From contig JANHCV010000002.1 of the NCBI GenBank assembly GCA_025594325.1, positions 2,728,001-2,792,000 of the forward strand: DNA of 64,000 bases. The letters are read 5' to 3'. The translations under genes were made by a program, and so were the position numbers. Every line of letters begins with the position of its first letter. Position 1 is the stretch's first letter. The stretch comes from Blastocladiella emersonii ATCC 22665 (lineage: Eukaryota; Blastocladiomycota; Blastocladiomycetes; Blastocladiales; Blastocladiaceae). Below are positions 31,158 through 41,748 of the stretch, in pieces. The notes under the pieces were generated by a model that was given only the letters and a program-made list of their open reading frames with translations, was not told where the DNA came from and ran no database searches.

Positions 31158-32711
31158 ATGGAGCAAATGGAGGGCGCCGAGACTAGCAGCAAACCGCTCG
31201 CGCGGACCCACGACGCCATGGCTGCCGCCGAGACGGCCCCCGCCGCCGCCTCCGACGCCGCCGCCGTGCCCGCTGCCGCCGCGCCGCCGCGCAAAAAGGC
31301 CAAGGCCAAGGCCGAGTTCGTCCCGCCGCCGCCGCCGTCCAAGCCGCACCAGTGCCACTTCTTCGTGAAGCGCAAGCACCGGTACTGCTCGCTGGCCGCG
31401 CGCAAGGAGAAGCAGTACTGCGGCGAGCACGCGCACCTCGAGCCCGCCGCCGCCGACGCCGCCGCCGACGCGGACCGCCGCATCCCGTGCCCGCTCGACC
31501 CAAACCACACCATCCAGGCCAGCCAGCTCGCCAAGCACCTCGAGCGGTGCAACTCGCGCGTCGTCGAGTCGCCCTTCCGCGTCCCCGACGTCAACCTGGT
31601 CCGCGCACCGCTCCCCATCCCCGTGCGCCCGCTGCAGGAGCGCTCGCGCGACGAGATTGCCGACCTCGTCGCCAAGGTCCAGCGCGCGTTCGCCGCCATG
31701 GAGGCGGCCGAGGGTGGCCCCATCCCGCTCGTCCGCCTCGACAGCAAAGCGCTCGACGAGCGCCGCACCACGAAAAAGGACCTCAAGCACGTCAACCAGC
31801 AGGCGTCGCTGATCGGCCACCTCGACCGCATCGGCGCCCTGTCGCCCGACCACGTCTTTGTCGAATTTGGCGCTGGCAAGGGCGAGCTCGGTCACTACGT
31901 GCAGCGCGCGCTTGGCGACGGCGTCAAGGCACCCTTCTACACGGTCGACCGCTCCAACTTCCGCCTCAAGTTCGACCGCTACATGGACGTGGAGCGCATC
32001 TCGCTCGATATCAAGGACCTCCTCCTCTTCCGCGTCCCGTCGCTGCTGCAGCGTCACGGCCTCGCCCCACCTCCCGCTGATTCCGAACCCTCCGCGGCTG
32101 CGACCGCGGCCCCGGCCCCGTCCGTCAAACCCGTCGTCGGCTTCTCCAAGCACCTGTGCGGCGGCGCCACGGACCTGACCCTGTCGTGCCTCCACCGGTA
32201 CACGGCCGACCTCGCCGCCCTGGCCCCGGCCGCCGCGGGCGTCGCGGGCGCCACGCCCGTGCACTCGATCCTGATCGCGCTGTGCTGCCACCACCGGTGC
32301 TCGGTCGACACGTACGTCGGCGACGCGTGGCTCGCCGAGCACGGCCTCGGCATCGCGGACCTGCCCGTCCTCGCCCAGATGAGCGGGTGGGCCATCTGCG
32401 GCGTGCGCCCGCCGAAGCGCGCCGGCGACGACGGCGAGGACGCGGAGGAGGAGGACGAGCACGAGCACGCGGCGCCCGAACCCGCTTCATCGGCCGTCGG
32501 CACCCCCGCCGACGAGCACTACTCGGGGCTCAGCCACGCCGACCGCGAGCAAGCCGGCACCATGGTCAAGCGCATCCTCGACTACGGCCGCGTCCGGTAC
32601 CTCCGCGCGCACGGGCTCGATGCGCGTCTCGTCTATTACGTCGACACGGCCGACAGTCTCGAGAACTGCGCGCTGGTCGCGACGGTCCCCGCGCCCGCGG
32701 CGCAAGGGTGA
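31158..32711 (+). CDS. TRM13: tRNA:m4X modification enzyme TRM13
   Basis: Single exon, 517 residues from ATG 31158; a second in-frame ATG lies 9 bases on. It has the two TRM13 zinc modules: a CCCH type (CHFFVKRKHRYCSLAARKEK followed by QYCGEH, about residues 66-90) and a CHHC type (CPLDPNHTIQASQLAKHLERC, here split: CPLDPNH then HLERC, about 113-133). A Rossmann methyltransferase follows with FVEFGAGKGELGHYV (about 234), KHLCGGATDLTLSCL (about 330) and ALCCHHRC (about 373). TRM13 2'-O-methylates position 4 of tRNA-Gly, -Pro and -His in yeast. An acidic insertion lies near 425-445. Open frame extends upstream of 31158 but is not conserved-looking. Confidence 0.9.
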   Translation: MEQMEGAETSSKPLARTHDAMAAAETAPAAASDAAAVPAAAAPPRKKAKAKAEFVPPPPPSKPHQCHFFVKRKHRYCSLAARKEKQYCGEHAHLEPAAADAAADADRRIPCPLDPNHTIQASQLAKHLERCNSRVVESPFRVPDVNLVRAPLPIPVRPLQERSRDEIADLVAKVQRAFAAMEAAEGGPIPLVRLDSKALDERRTTKKDLKHVNQQASLIGHLDRIGALSPDHVFVEFGAGKGELGHYVQRALGDGVKAPFYTVDRSNFRLKFDRYMDVERISLDIKDLLLFRVPSLLQRHGLAPPPADSEPSAAATAAPAPSVKPVVGFSKHLCGGATDLTLSCLHRYTADLAALAPAAAGVAGATPVHSILIALCCHHRCSVDTYVGDAWLAEHGLGIADLPVLAQMSGWAICGVRPPKRAGDDGEDAEEEDEHEHAAPEPASSAVGTPADEHYSGLSHADREQAGTMVKRILDYGRVRYLRAHGLDARLVYYVDTADSLENCALVATVPAPAAQG

Positions 32712-32799
32712 GTGGATGGGTGGCGTGAACGTGTAGAGATATATATCGTCGTGTAGGATTGCATGACCGTGGGACAAAACTGGGTGAAGTGAGAGGAAA

Positions 32800-35034
32800 C
32801 TACGAGTGCGGGGTTGGCGCGACTCTTCTCGCGTGCTGCTCCTCCTCGCACCGCTCGACCGCCGCTGCCGCCGCCGCGTCCGCGTCCGCAGCCACGACGT
32901 CGAAGCTCAAGGACGAGTGCGCCGTCGACAACCGCGACCGGGTGAGCGTGCCGGTGCCGCCCGACGTGGACGACCCGCTGGTACACGCGCTGTCGAGGCT
33001 GTACCGCACGTCGCGGCCGCTACTGCCGCCGCTACTGCTGCGGCTCGCGAGCGATCCAGCCGACGACGGCGGCGGGGAGACGAGCTGGCCCGGCCCGATC
33101 ACGTATGTGCGGTGCATCAGCGACGGGCGCGGCGAGCCGCAGTCGACGGTTGGGCTCGGGCAGCCGCCGAGATCCAGCGCGTCGATCCCGCGCTCCATGT
33201 CCGACAGGAACGAGGCGCGGTACATCATGTCGGGCGAGCACGACGAGAGCGCGGGCGGCGCGCCGGCGGCGTACGAGCTGGCGAGCGTTGAGGAGGAAGC
33301 GAACGAGCGCAGCGTGCCGTACGCCGAGTCGGGCGTCCCCAAAACCCGGTCGCCCCCGCTGGGCTTCCTCGACTTGTGCTTCCCGCGGGCCTGCTGCGAC
33401 CCGGCGACGACGTCGCGCAGGGCAGTCGCCGGGTCCCACGTCGACGCCTTGCGCAGCTTGCTCTCGATGAGGCGCGCGGGGACGAGCTTGAGGACGGCGT
33501 CACGGAGCAGGACCGACGGCTTCGAGTCCCACTGGCTGACCTTGGACTGGCGGAAGCTCTCGCGCTGGATGCGCGACACGTGCTTGATGCGGGCGGCGGC
33601 AAACTGGTGGAAGATGGTTGCGGGCGCGACGGTGGGCGGGTGCGAGGCGATGAGGTGGACGAGCAGGTGCGCGTCCTCGATGGCGAGGTTGGCGCCCTGG
33701 AACAGCGCTGGCGTGGCCGGGTGCGCTGCATCGCCCAGCAGGACGCACCGGTGCGAGTGCCAGGCCTCGGGTTCGGCGTCGTGCTCGCGGTCGACGATGG
33801 GCTGGAGGTAAAAGTCGGCGGGCCTCGTCAGCGCGTACATGCTGCGCAGCGGCTCGGGCCAGTCGGGCTTGTCGGCGAGCTTGCGCTGCAGGGCGCGGAA
33901 CTCGTCGCGCGACCCGGCCCACTTCTCGCGGACCCACCAGTATGCGAGCGAGCCCGTCTCGTTGAGGAAGCCGAAGGAGAAGCGGCGGTCGCGGTCGTAG
34001 TAGAGCGACATGGACGCGGGCTTGTGGAAGTCGTCCTTGAGCAGCAGCTCCTCGACGTGGCGCAGCACCGTCGCGTGCGCCGGGTGCTGCTCGTCCACGT
34101 ACGCGCGCCGCTGGAGCCCGCCGTTCTGGAAGTCGTCGGCGGGCACCGCGTCCGGGTTGAGCGCGAAGCTGCCGCGGAAGCAGATCTCGCCGACGTACCG
34201 CGGCGCCGACAGCGGCGGTGGTGGGGCGGCGGCGTCCGCCGGGTGCCGCTGCTGGCGCGCGGCCTCGATGAGCTGGCGGCACACGGACTTGACGCCGTCG
34301 GCGCCGAGGACGACGGGCACGGTGAGGGCCGAGATGGCGTTGCGGTGGGTGAAGACGAGCTCGACGTGGTTCTCGTTCTCGGTGCACTGGATGACGGACG
34401 TGTCGAAGAGGATCTTGCTGCGCGGCACCATGCGCTGCAGCGCCGTCATGAGCGAGCGGCGGTTTGTCATGCGCATGAACTGGCCGGGGCCCAGGACCTT
34501 TTCCATGTTGAGGGTCTTGAGCGGCGGCGCGCCGACCATGGCGTGGATCTGAGCTTGCGCGGCGCGCAGGGCGGCCGAGTCGAGGTGGTACGAGTTGCGG
34601 TGGTTGTGGTTGGCGTGCCTTGGCGAGCTGAGGCCGGGCTGCTGCTGCTGCTCATCGGCGCTGCGCGCGCGGCAGAGGTGGACGTGCTCGACGACGGACG
34701 AGTGCTCGTGCCAGTACGCCTCGTTGAAGCCGAGGTCGGACAGGATCCGGACCGCGGCGGGGAACAAGCCTATGGGGAGGATTCGGTCAGTGACCTCGCT
34801 CGATCCGCGTGCAACGCGAGAAACCGTACCGAGGTCGGAGCCCTCGAGGTGGGTCCCCTCCTTGCGGCGCTCGAGGATGACGTAGGGGATCCGTGCGCGC
34901 TCGAGCAGCGCGGCCGTGGTGAGCCCGGCGACGCCGGCGCCCACGATGGCGAACTCGGGCGGCGGGAAGATGTGGCTCGTGAGCTCGGCGAGCGGCGAGT
35001 GGGACACGCCGGACGCGAGCGTTGTTGATGACAT
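32800..35034 (-). CDS. FAD-dependent monooxygenase (salicylate-hydroxylase/PHBH-like)
   Basis: Two exons, 34830-35034 and 32800-34769, joined over a 60-nt intron (GTACGG donor, CACTGACC branch, ATAG acceptor), giving EGSDLG+LFPAAVRILSDLG. The product is 724 residues. The N-terminal dinucleotide-binding motif is IVGAGVAGLTTAALLERA (about residues 30-47); the second FAD motif is LLGDAAHPATPALFQGANLA (about 411-430). This is the class A flavoprotein monooxygenase fold, acting on aromatic or polyketide-like substrates with NAD(P)H and O2. The first 510 residues are the enzyme; the last 200 are Ser/Gly/Ala-rich and unusual for the family. The start could also be the in-frame ATG at 35100. No biosynthetic cluster surrounds it, so the substrate is unknown. 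Confidence 0.8.
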   Translation of the reverse strand: MSSTTLASGVSHSPLAELTSHIFPPPEFAIVGAGVAGLTTAALLERARIPYVILERRKEGTHLEGSDLGTVSRVARGSSEVTDRILPIGLFPAAVRILSDLGFNEAYWHEHSSVVEHVHLCRARSADEQQQQPGLSSPRHANHNHRNSYHLDSAALRAAQAQIHAMVGAPPLKTLNMEKVLGPGQFMRMTNRRSLMTALQRMVPRSKILFDTSVIQCTENENHVELVFTHRNAISALTVPVVLGADGVKSVCRQLIEAARQQRHPADAAAPPPPLSAPRYVGEICFRGSFALNPDAVPADDFQNGGLQRRAYVDEQHPAHATVLRHVEELLLKDDFHKPASMSLYYDRDRRFSFGFLNETGSLAYWWVREKWAGSRDEFRALQRKLADKPDWPEPLRSMYALTRPADFYLQPIVDREHDAEPEAWHSHRCVLLGDAAHPATPALFQGANLAIEDAHLLVHLIASHPPTVAPATIFHQFAAARIKHVSRIQRESFRQSKVSQWDSKPSVLLRDAVLKLVPARLIESKLRKASTWDPATALRDVVAGSQQARGKHKSRKPSGGDRVLGTPDSAYGTLRSFASSSTLASSYAAGAPPALSSCSPDMMYRASFLSDMERGIDALDLGGCPSPTVDCGSPRPSLMHRTYVIGPGQLVSPPPSSAGSLASRSSSGGSSGRDVRYSLDSACTSGSSTSGGTGTLTRSRLSTAHSSLSFDVVAADADAAAAAAVERCEEEQHARRVAPTPHS

Positions 35035-35774
35035 GGTAGCGGTGGTGGTTCGATCCGGTGCGGTGGGCCGGGAACTAGACCTGGTGGACGCGCCGCTCAT
35101 GTCAGCGTGCGCGCGCGCGGAGACCGGTGCCCTGGGGAGTGGCGCACGGTCGGTTCTGGGACCAGTGTACCAGTCGATCGGGGCGCAGCGGGCACCGCTC
35201 GCGAGGGCGTTGCGGGACTGCCTGCAGCGGACGGCCCGGGTTGGTCGGCGCCGAGGCGCGAGTGGAGGTCGGCGAGGAGCGCGGCGGCGGGAGGCGAGCC
35301 GATCGACGCGATGGGGCTTCAGATCGCCGCGGCCTGCTCGGACGGGGAAGTCGCCGCGATGGCGCTGGGCAGGTAGGCGGGCGCGCGTACTTGAGGGCGA
35401 CCGGGCAGCCAACTCTCCACGAATCACTCGTGGGTCGACGAAGCGGCGGAACGTTAAGGCAGGGAGAAGAAGCGGGCGCCGAAGCAACGCGAAAGGGCAG
35501 GGCCGGATTAGAGTTGCAGTTGACGCTTGCTGCCGCCGACGTCGCGCGCAACGTTGCTCCCCGCGACGGCGATGCTGCGCCGCGTCACGCTGACTCACCG
35601 GCGGCTGGTGCAGTGGCCGCCTCGCGACGTGCGCGGGACCGCCGCCACGCGCGCCGAACAACGGCCGCCCGAGTTGGCTGGCGCGCGGACATGAAACGCG
35701 ACGCGAACACGCTCGAGGGGGCTGGCTGGACACGGAGGGGAGACGAGAAGCAGGATGGCTCGAGGCATCGTTTA
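35035..35774. other. Upstream region of the monooxygenase gene, no gene seen
   Basis: About 740 bp between the monooxygenase start and the end of the Fanzor-like gene. Frames are Arg/Ala-rich shadows. It includes the monooxygenase promoter and the 3' flank of the Fanzor-like gene. Confidence 0.4.
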
Positions 35775-38700
35775 TCATATATCAGTCGCAGGGTCGAGTG
35801 CTTCGGGATCAGCATCGGACGCGTCATCGCTCGGCAGCCGGATCGTCTCGGCAAACTTGAGCATCAGGCTGAGCACCGCGTTGCGGCCGCACTTGAAGAT
35901 CGACGCGCACCGGGCACAGCGCACGGTCCCGCGCCGAGACCGCCACGACAGGTCGAGCTTGCACTGGCCGTCGTTAGCCTCCTCGTCCGTTGCGAACGCC
36001 CAGCACACGGCGCACCGCTTGGCCGTGCCCGACGCGTTGACCGGGTACACCTCGATGTCGCGGCGCTGAAGCTGCACGGCCAGCTCGCCGGCGCGCGCAC
36101 GCTGCTCCCGGTGAGCGTGTCCGGCGCCACGCTGATGGCCGATCAGCACAATGGCACCCTCGAGGCGCGCCGCGAGCGCGTCGTAGTACCGCCGGTTCCG
36201 GTTCGGCGAGCTGGTGCAGGTACGCTGGATGCGGCGCCCATTACGGTGGTCGTGCGGGTTCGCGATGTCGTCGATCCAGCCGTCCTCGGCGACGACACGC
36301 CCGGCCTTAGGCGTCAGCGTGACGTGGACGCGATGAGGACCAAAATGCTTCTCCCACAGGGACCTACCCCGCTGCACGCGCTTGACCTGGGTGAAGCGGT
36401 ACCGCGGGCGCGTCGCGATCGTGTCGTAGCGGTGAAACCGGCCTTTGCCCGTCCGCGCGATCTCGCACATCTGCACGCAGAGCGGCGCGAGCCCCGCCTG
36501 CATCTCGGCCTCGGCCGCGTCCTGGTCGGCGTCGGGCACGTCGCGGACCCGTTCGCGCTCCACGTGCAGCGCGCGGGCCTTCTGCATCAGGCCGCGGAGG
36601 CGCTGGAACTCGCGGACCACGACCGTGAGCGCCGTCGCCTTGAAGCCACCCCCGATGTTGAGCACGACGAGGCGGCTGGCGTACGCCGGAATGTGAATGT
36701 CCTCGCCGACGCGGAACGCGCGCTTCCTGCTGGCCAGCATGCGGCGGCGGACGCGGAACGTCGGTGGGGCCACGGGCACGACGGGTACCGCGCTCAGGTC
36801 GGTGGCGGCGCCGTGCACGTCGTCGGAGCCGAGTACGTCGTGGATCGGGGCACGGCAGCCCCGCTGGAGCGGCGCGAGAAGCTGCTCGACGCGATAATCG
36901 GGCGCAACCTCGACGCCGGCGAGGACGGGCGCGTCGCTGAGCGGCAGCTCCAGCGCGAGCAGGGCGTGCTCGGATTCGGTCACCTCGCTCGGGTTGGTCA
37001 CGTACGCGGACGCCGGGTCGTCGGGCATCGGGAGGATCCCGTCGCTGTAGTTGTCGAGCGGGCCACACGCCCGTCGGTCGAGAGCGAGCCCGCGAACTTG
37101 TTGGTGGACCGCTCGTCAACATACAGGCTCCACAGCAGGTCATGACGCAGGATGCGGGCCATGTGGCGAAGCATGAAATCCCAGTGCCGCTTGCACCAGT
37201 ACGCCGAAGTGCGCTCAAACACGGCGACAAGGGTCACGTCGTCTGGGTCGGGCTCCTCGTCGTCAGAGTCGGGCTCCTCGTCGTTGTCGCGCGCGGTCTC
37301 GATCCGCGCATACGCCGCGAAAGGTCGCTCGAGCCAGCTGCTCACAACCGGCGACTGGGCCACGGCAGCACCGCCGTCGACGCGGTGGGCGAGCTGTACG
37401 AGCGTGCGGAACGGGATGTGCATCTCGCGGTCGCGGGCCGGGAGGACGGGCAGGACGGCCGGGCGCGGGAACGAGGCCGAGATCCGGCCGGCGTCGACGA
37501 GGCTGTCGCGTAACGCGCACAAGCGAAGCAGCTGGGTGATCTCGTCAGACTCGTGGCTCGGGTCGGCGACACCAATGGCGACCTGCACGTTCCACACGTG
37601 TCTAAGCTTGGCATCGTTGAGCATCGCGGGCGTCCACCGCCGATGATCCAGGACCCGGGTGGGGTACGGATCGCTGGCGGTACCGCCGGGCAGCGGCTGC
37701 GGCAAGGGCCTGCGCATGCGGACCCGGACACCGAGACGATGGCGGTCGACCTTGCGCGGCACCGAGGTGGAGCGGAAGAGAGGTTCGACACGGCGATAGC
37801 GCAACGGACGGCCGTGGCCGACTACAGCAGCTGCTGAATCAGGATTTCGCTCCCGCCATTCTTTGATAAGGTGCTTGACGATCCTGGAAGCGTCCCGGTC
37901 CGCCTCCGGCACAGCGAGGGCCAGGGCAAGCGAATCAATGTACTCAGTGACCCGCGCGCCGGCGTCGCGCAAAACGAGGCCCGCGAGACGGTGAGCAAGC
38001 GCGTCGATGATGTTCTCGAGGTACCGCGGCGGGACCGGCGGCTCGTCAGGCCGCATCTGCTGGTACTCGACAAACGTCGGGATGGGCACGCCAGGCGCGC
38101 CGGGCATCACAAGCCGGCCCACGGGCGCCCCCGTCGCGACTGAGCGAAGCATGTCGGCCAAGAAACGTTCGTCCAGCTTGACCGTCGTCCGCTCGGCAAA
38201 CCCCTCGGCCGCGCGGATGTGCTCGAGGTAGTGCTCGAAGAAGCACTCAAAGCGCTCGAGGATCACCGCGTGGCGCGCGTGCATGTCGCGGATGACGGGA
38301 ACGAGTCGCGCCGCGATTGCCGGGGTGCGAAAGATGGATCCGAGCCGCTTCGAGCTCGTGTAGTACTCGCCGGTACCGGGCCCGCGGCAGCCGCGGTAGT
38401 CGGGACCCGTTTGCAGAGCGCGCGGCAGGCCGGGGAGAGAGTCGTCTACGGGGTCTTGGCGGTCCACGCGGTCGTTGAAGTGGACAAGATCGGCACGGTG
38501 CGCTGTATCCGCGGCCTCGCGGGCGGCAAAGATGGCGGCGGCGGGCAGCGAGAGTGCCGGATCCGCAGTGGAAGTGGCATCGGGGGCGAGGTCGGTGAGC
38601 TCGGCGAGCGCGTGCTGGAAGGTGACAATGCCCGCGGTAGCAGCAAGCGGGCAAGCGTCGTCGATGGCGGCATCCATGGCATCGAGAGCGTCAAGCAGCT

Positions 38701-38926
38701 CCCGGTCGTCGTCGCCATCAACATCCATGTGGTCCTCGTCGAGGCCAAGTTCCAGACCGTAGCTCTCAAGAAGCACACGAGCCTGCGAGGCCTTGAGCGG
38801 CGAGAGGCAGTCGAGCCGGAACGCCGTGCTGGGGATCGGCTACGGGCAGGGGAGGGCTCGCTAGTGAGCGGACATAGTCACGTGAGATTGCGGGCGTGCT
38901 GGGCCACGGACCGCTTTAGGCTTCAT
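35775..38926 (-). CDS. Fanzor-like (eukaryotic TnpB) RNA-guided nuclease homologue, probably decayed
   Basis: Best model: exons 38912-38926, 37125-38839 and 35775-37044, 999 residues, with introns 38840-38911 (GTCCGT donor, CCGTAG acceptor) and 37045-37124 (GTATGT donor, CTACAG acceptor), both in phase. The second 'intron' contains NKFAGSLSTDG, which looks like the F..S..TDG motif of Fanzor/TnpB, so a frameshift there instead of an intron is possible. The N-terminal 600 residues are a helical region. The C-terminal part has a region ending VYPVNASGTAKRCAVC, matching the 'VDE..TSK.C..C' approach to the TnpB zinc ribbon, then RCARCASIFKCGRNAVLSL (about 35870-35930), matching 'C..C...F.RD.NA..N'. 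The usual catalytic Asp of RD is Gly here. Family assignment is by motif order only. Confidence 0.5.
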
Positions 38927-39538
38927 CAAGAGGTCGTTGCACTAAGGTACATGGGGTCGTTGCATGAGGGACTGAGGGTGCAGCGTCGATGCGAAAGGGG
39001 CGACCACGACGATGACCGGCGCGGTCGCTGCCGGGTCGCTGCGCCACCCGACCTCGCTCCTCGCCGAACACCTTTGTTGCCTTGAACTTTTGCATATATT
39101 CTTCGGCTTTTTCTTTTTACGAGACCGACATGTCCTTATAAAGGACACCCTGCGAACGGGCGGTCAAAGGGGCAAGGGAAGGGAGGGGAGAGGGGAGAGG
39201 AAAAAGCTCGGCCCGCCCTGACAAGGGCGCGACAGACCGGGTTCGGACCGGTCGACCGTGGGGGACGAGATAGGATTGGTGGGAGGAGGGGGTTCTTTTT
39301 CTTTTCTTGGTTAGGTTGTGTCGTGTTGTGTTGTGTTAGGTTGGGTTGAGGTGCCGCGCGACTGCACGCGGCCGAGATGCCGATCATAGAGCTACGGGAG
39401 CAGGGCAGGGACGTCAGTGACGGAGCGAGGGCGAGTACGGCAGCGAGTAGACGCGTACCCATTGGAGGAAACTCGACGAGCAGCGATACCGACACGCGCA
39501 CAGGACCGCGACACGACTCGGGGGCGTCGACGGGCCGC
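38927..39538. other. Intergenic, low-complexity 3' region of casein kinase gene
   Basis: No gene seen. 39160-39210 is purine-rich (GGGAGGGGAGAGG type). 39305-39352 is a GT-rich stretch with repeated TTAGGTTG/TGTTGTGT words, most likely in the casein kinase 3' UTR, where it reads as a CA/ACC-rich sequence. Confidence 0.45.
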
Positions 39539-40591
39539 TTAGGGGCGGTTGAACGAGCTGCCGGGGAGACCCGAGGGGCGCTGGGGCGGGGTGCCGCCGG
39601 TCGGGGTGCGGTGGCCGGCGTCGCCCTGGTAGTCGCCCTGCTGCTGCTGGGCCTGCTGCTGCTGCTGGGCGGCCGCGTCGTTGGAGGCCGAGGCGGCGGC
39701 GCCGTCCTGGTTGAACTTGAGCACGGTCCAGTCGAAGACGTAGTCGTAGCTGTAGCCCTCGCGGACAAAGAGCTCGCGGAACAGGCGGCGCAGGTACGAG
39801 TAGTCGGGGCGGTCGTCAAAGCGCAGCGACCGGCAGTAGTTGAGGTAGATGGCAAACTCGTTGGGGAAGCCGCGGGCGAGGATCTCGGCGGGGGTGGTCA
39901 TCTTCTTCTCCATGATGCGGTCGTACTTCTGCTTCTTGGTCGCCGCCTTGAGCCCCTGCCACGGGAGGGAGCCGCGGCAGAAGTACATGAGCACGTAGCC
40001 GAGCGACTCGAGGTCGTCGCGGCGCGACTGCTCGACGCCGAGGTGGGTGTTGATGGAGGCGTAGCGGGCCGTGCCCGTGAGGTTCTTGTTCTCGCGGTAG
40101 GGGATGTGGAGGTGGGTGCGCGGGTCGCGGTACTTTTTGGCCAGGCCAAAGTCGATGACGTTGACGAGGTTGCCGCGGCGGCCGAGGCCCATGAGGAAGT
40201 TGTCGGGCTTGATGTCGCGGTGGATGAAGTTCTTGGAGTGGATGTACTCGATGCGCGACAGGAGCTGGTCGGCGAGCAGCAGGACCGTCTTGAGCGAGAA
40301 CTTGCGCTTGCAGAAGTTGAAGAGATCCTCGAGCGAGGGCCCGAGCAGGTCAATGACCATGCCGTTGTACTCGGACTCGGTGCCGAACCAGCGCACAAAC
40401 GGGATGCCGACGCCGCCGGCGAGGGCGCGGTAGACGCGCGCCTCGTACTCGAGCTGCGGGTGCTTGGCCTTGACGCTCTCGAGCTTGATGGCCACCTCCT
40501 CGCCGTTCATGATGTTGGTGCCGAGGTAGATGTCGCCGAACGAGCCGGACCCGATCTTGCGGCCAATGCGGTACTTTTGACCGAACAGCAT
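39539..40591 (-). CDS. HRR25: Casein kinase I (Hrr25/CK1-delta type)
   Basis: Single exon, 350 residues, ATG at 40591. The kinase domain spans residues about 7-275: [18 protein letters not shown] (Gly loop 14-19), VAIKLES (ATP Lys), [12 protein letters not shown] (catalytic loop), [12 protein letters not shown] (metal Asp) and [20 protein letters not shown], the CK1 version of the activation segment with no APE. The C-terminus is Gln/Ala-rich, as in fungal Hrr25 and Cki1. CK1-delta kinases act in ribosome assembly, endocytosis, DNA repair and cell division. No C-terminal Cys-Cys lipid anchor is present, which favours the Hrr25 type over the Yck type. The symbol marks the type. Confidence 0.9.
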   Translation of the reverse strand: MLFGQKYRIGRKIGSGSFGDIYLGTNIMNGEEVAIKLESVKAKHPQLEYEARVYRALAGGVGIPFVRWFGTESEYNGMVIDLLGPSLEDLFNFCKRKFSLKTVLLLADQLLSRIEYIHSKNFIHRDIKPDNFLMGLGRRGNLVNVIDFGLAKKYRDPRTHLHIPYRENKNLTGTARYASINTHLGVEQSRRDDLESLGYVLMYFCRGSLPWQGLKAATKKQKYDRIMEKKMTTPAEILARGFPNEFAIYLNYCRSLRFDDRPDYSYLRRLFRELFVREGYSYDYVFDWTVLKFNQDGAAASASNDAAAQQQQQAQQQQGDYQGDAGHRTPTGGTPPQRPSGLPGSSFNRP

Positions 40592-41748
40592 CTTGGAGGT
40601 TGGTGGGTGGGGGTAGGTTCTGGGGGAGAGAGATGGTGGTGTGGAGTGCGAAACTAGCACAACAGTACGGGGAAAGGGGGAGGGAGGGCTCTAAGAGGCA
40701 GCGTGCGGGGGAGCGTGAGTGCATTGCGCCGGCGGCCAAGTGACGCATTCGTCGAGCGCACGGGAGCGAGCGAGATGAGGGGCGAAGATGACGATGAGTG
40801 CGAGCAGCCAGACGGACGAGGACGCGCCGTGTATGCACACGCGGGAGGGCGCGTGCACGGCGTGCCGCGGCATCGATCGCAGGCGGGCGGTGGCGAGGAC
40901 CACGGTGCGGCGTTGCAGTGACGGCGCGTGACGGCGGTGGTGACAGAGTGCGCGGGCAGAGCAAGCTTTGGGCTTGCCTGCGCCACCCGAACACGGCCTG
41001 GCCCCTCCTTCATCGTCCGCCAGCTTCGACATGGAAGCGGGGGCGATCCCCGACGAGGAGCGCCGAAGGCGGCCGCGTCACACGAGCGAAGCGAGATGGC
41101 GGCGGCGAGAGACTGCCGCTGGTGATGAGGGCGCAGGTCGGGCAGCACCGACGCATCGACGAACGACACGCATGGCCGCTCGTCATGCGGCCGGTACATG
41201 ACCGCGCGCGGGGACCGGGCGGGCGCAGTGTCCATGGCTGATCATGTCCATCCATCGAGCGGAAATCGAGCGGGGAGGGAGGGGAACGGGTGCGGGGGTC
41301 GGTCAAGCGGCGTGATCGGGTCGTACCAGGTAGCGGTGGGCGGGTGGGGGAGGGACCGGGGTCCGATGCGCGCTCGCACGCACGGCACGGAGGGGATGGG
41401 GGGCGGGCGGGCGGGCGGACAGGCGACCGGCAGCAGTGGAGTGATACGAGTGCCCGAGCGAATCGGAGGGCGAGGGCAGGAGGGCGCGCCGGCGAAGCAG
41501 CGGCGGCGGCGGCGGCGCGGTGGCGACGGCGGCGGTCGCGGTGGGGCAGCGGTGGGGGGCGCCGAAAAAGCGTATAATTCGGGCCGCGCGCGCATCAGCT
41601 GACCACCACCCGCGTGGCTTGCACGCCCACTGTCTCGCGTTCGCGACGCGTCTCGCACCGCGGGTGCTCCGATCCGCCAAAGGCTCAAGGGGAGGTTGGG
41701 ATAAAGCGCTAGCGGCCTCTTTGATGGGTACAAAAAACGATACTACTC
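40592..41748. other. Long 5' region of casein kinase I, no gene seen
   Basis: About 1.16 kb. Frames on both strands are Arg/Pro/Gly-rich. A GC-rich GGCGGC triplet stretch lies at about 41500-41560. It holds the casein kinase promoter and possibly a 5' UTR intron, and the 3' flank of the oxidoreductase gene. Confidence 0.4.

Noticed and set aside
31047-32468. 473-codon minus-strand open frame
   Set aside because: Antisense to TRM13, which has unambiguous zinc and methyltransferase motifs.
35041-35065. tRNA T-loop-like GGTTCGATCC
   Set aside because: No A box, acceptor pairing or cloverleaf could be formed around it; it lies in the monooxygenase 5' leader.
39305-39352. Telomere-like TTAGG words
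   Set aside because: Only scattered TTAGGTTG words mixed with TGTTGTGT, inside a 3' flank between two genes; not an ordered telomeric array.
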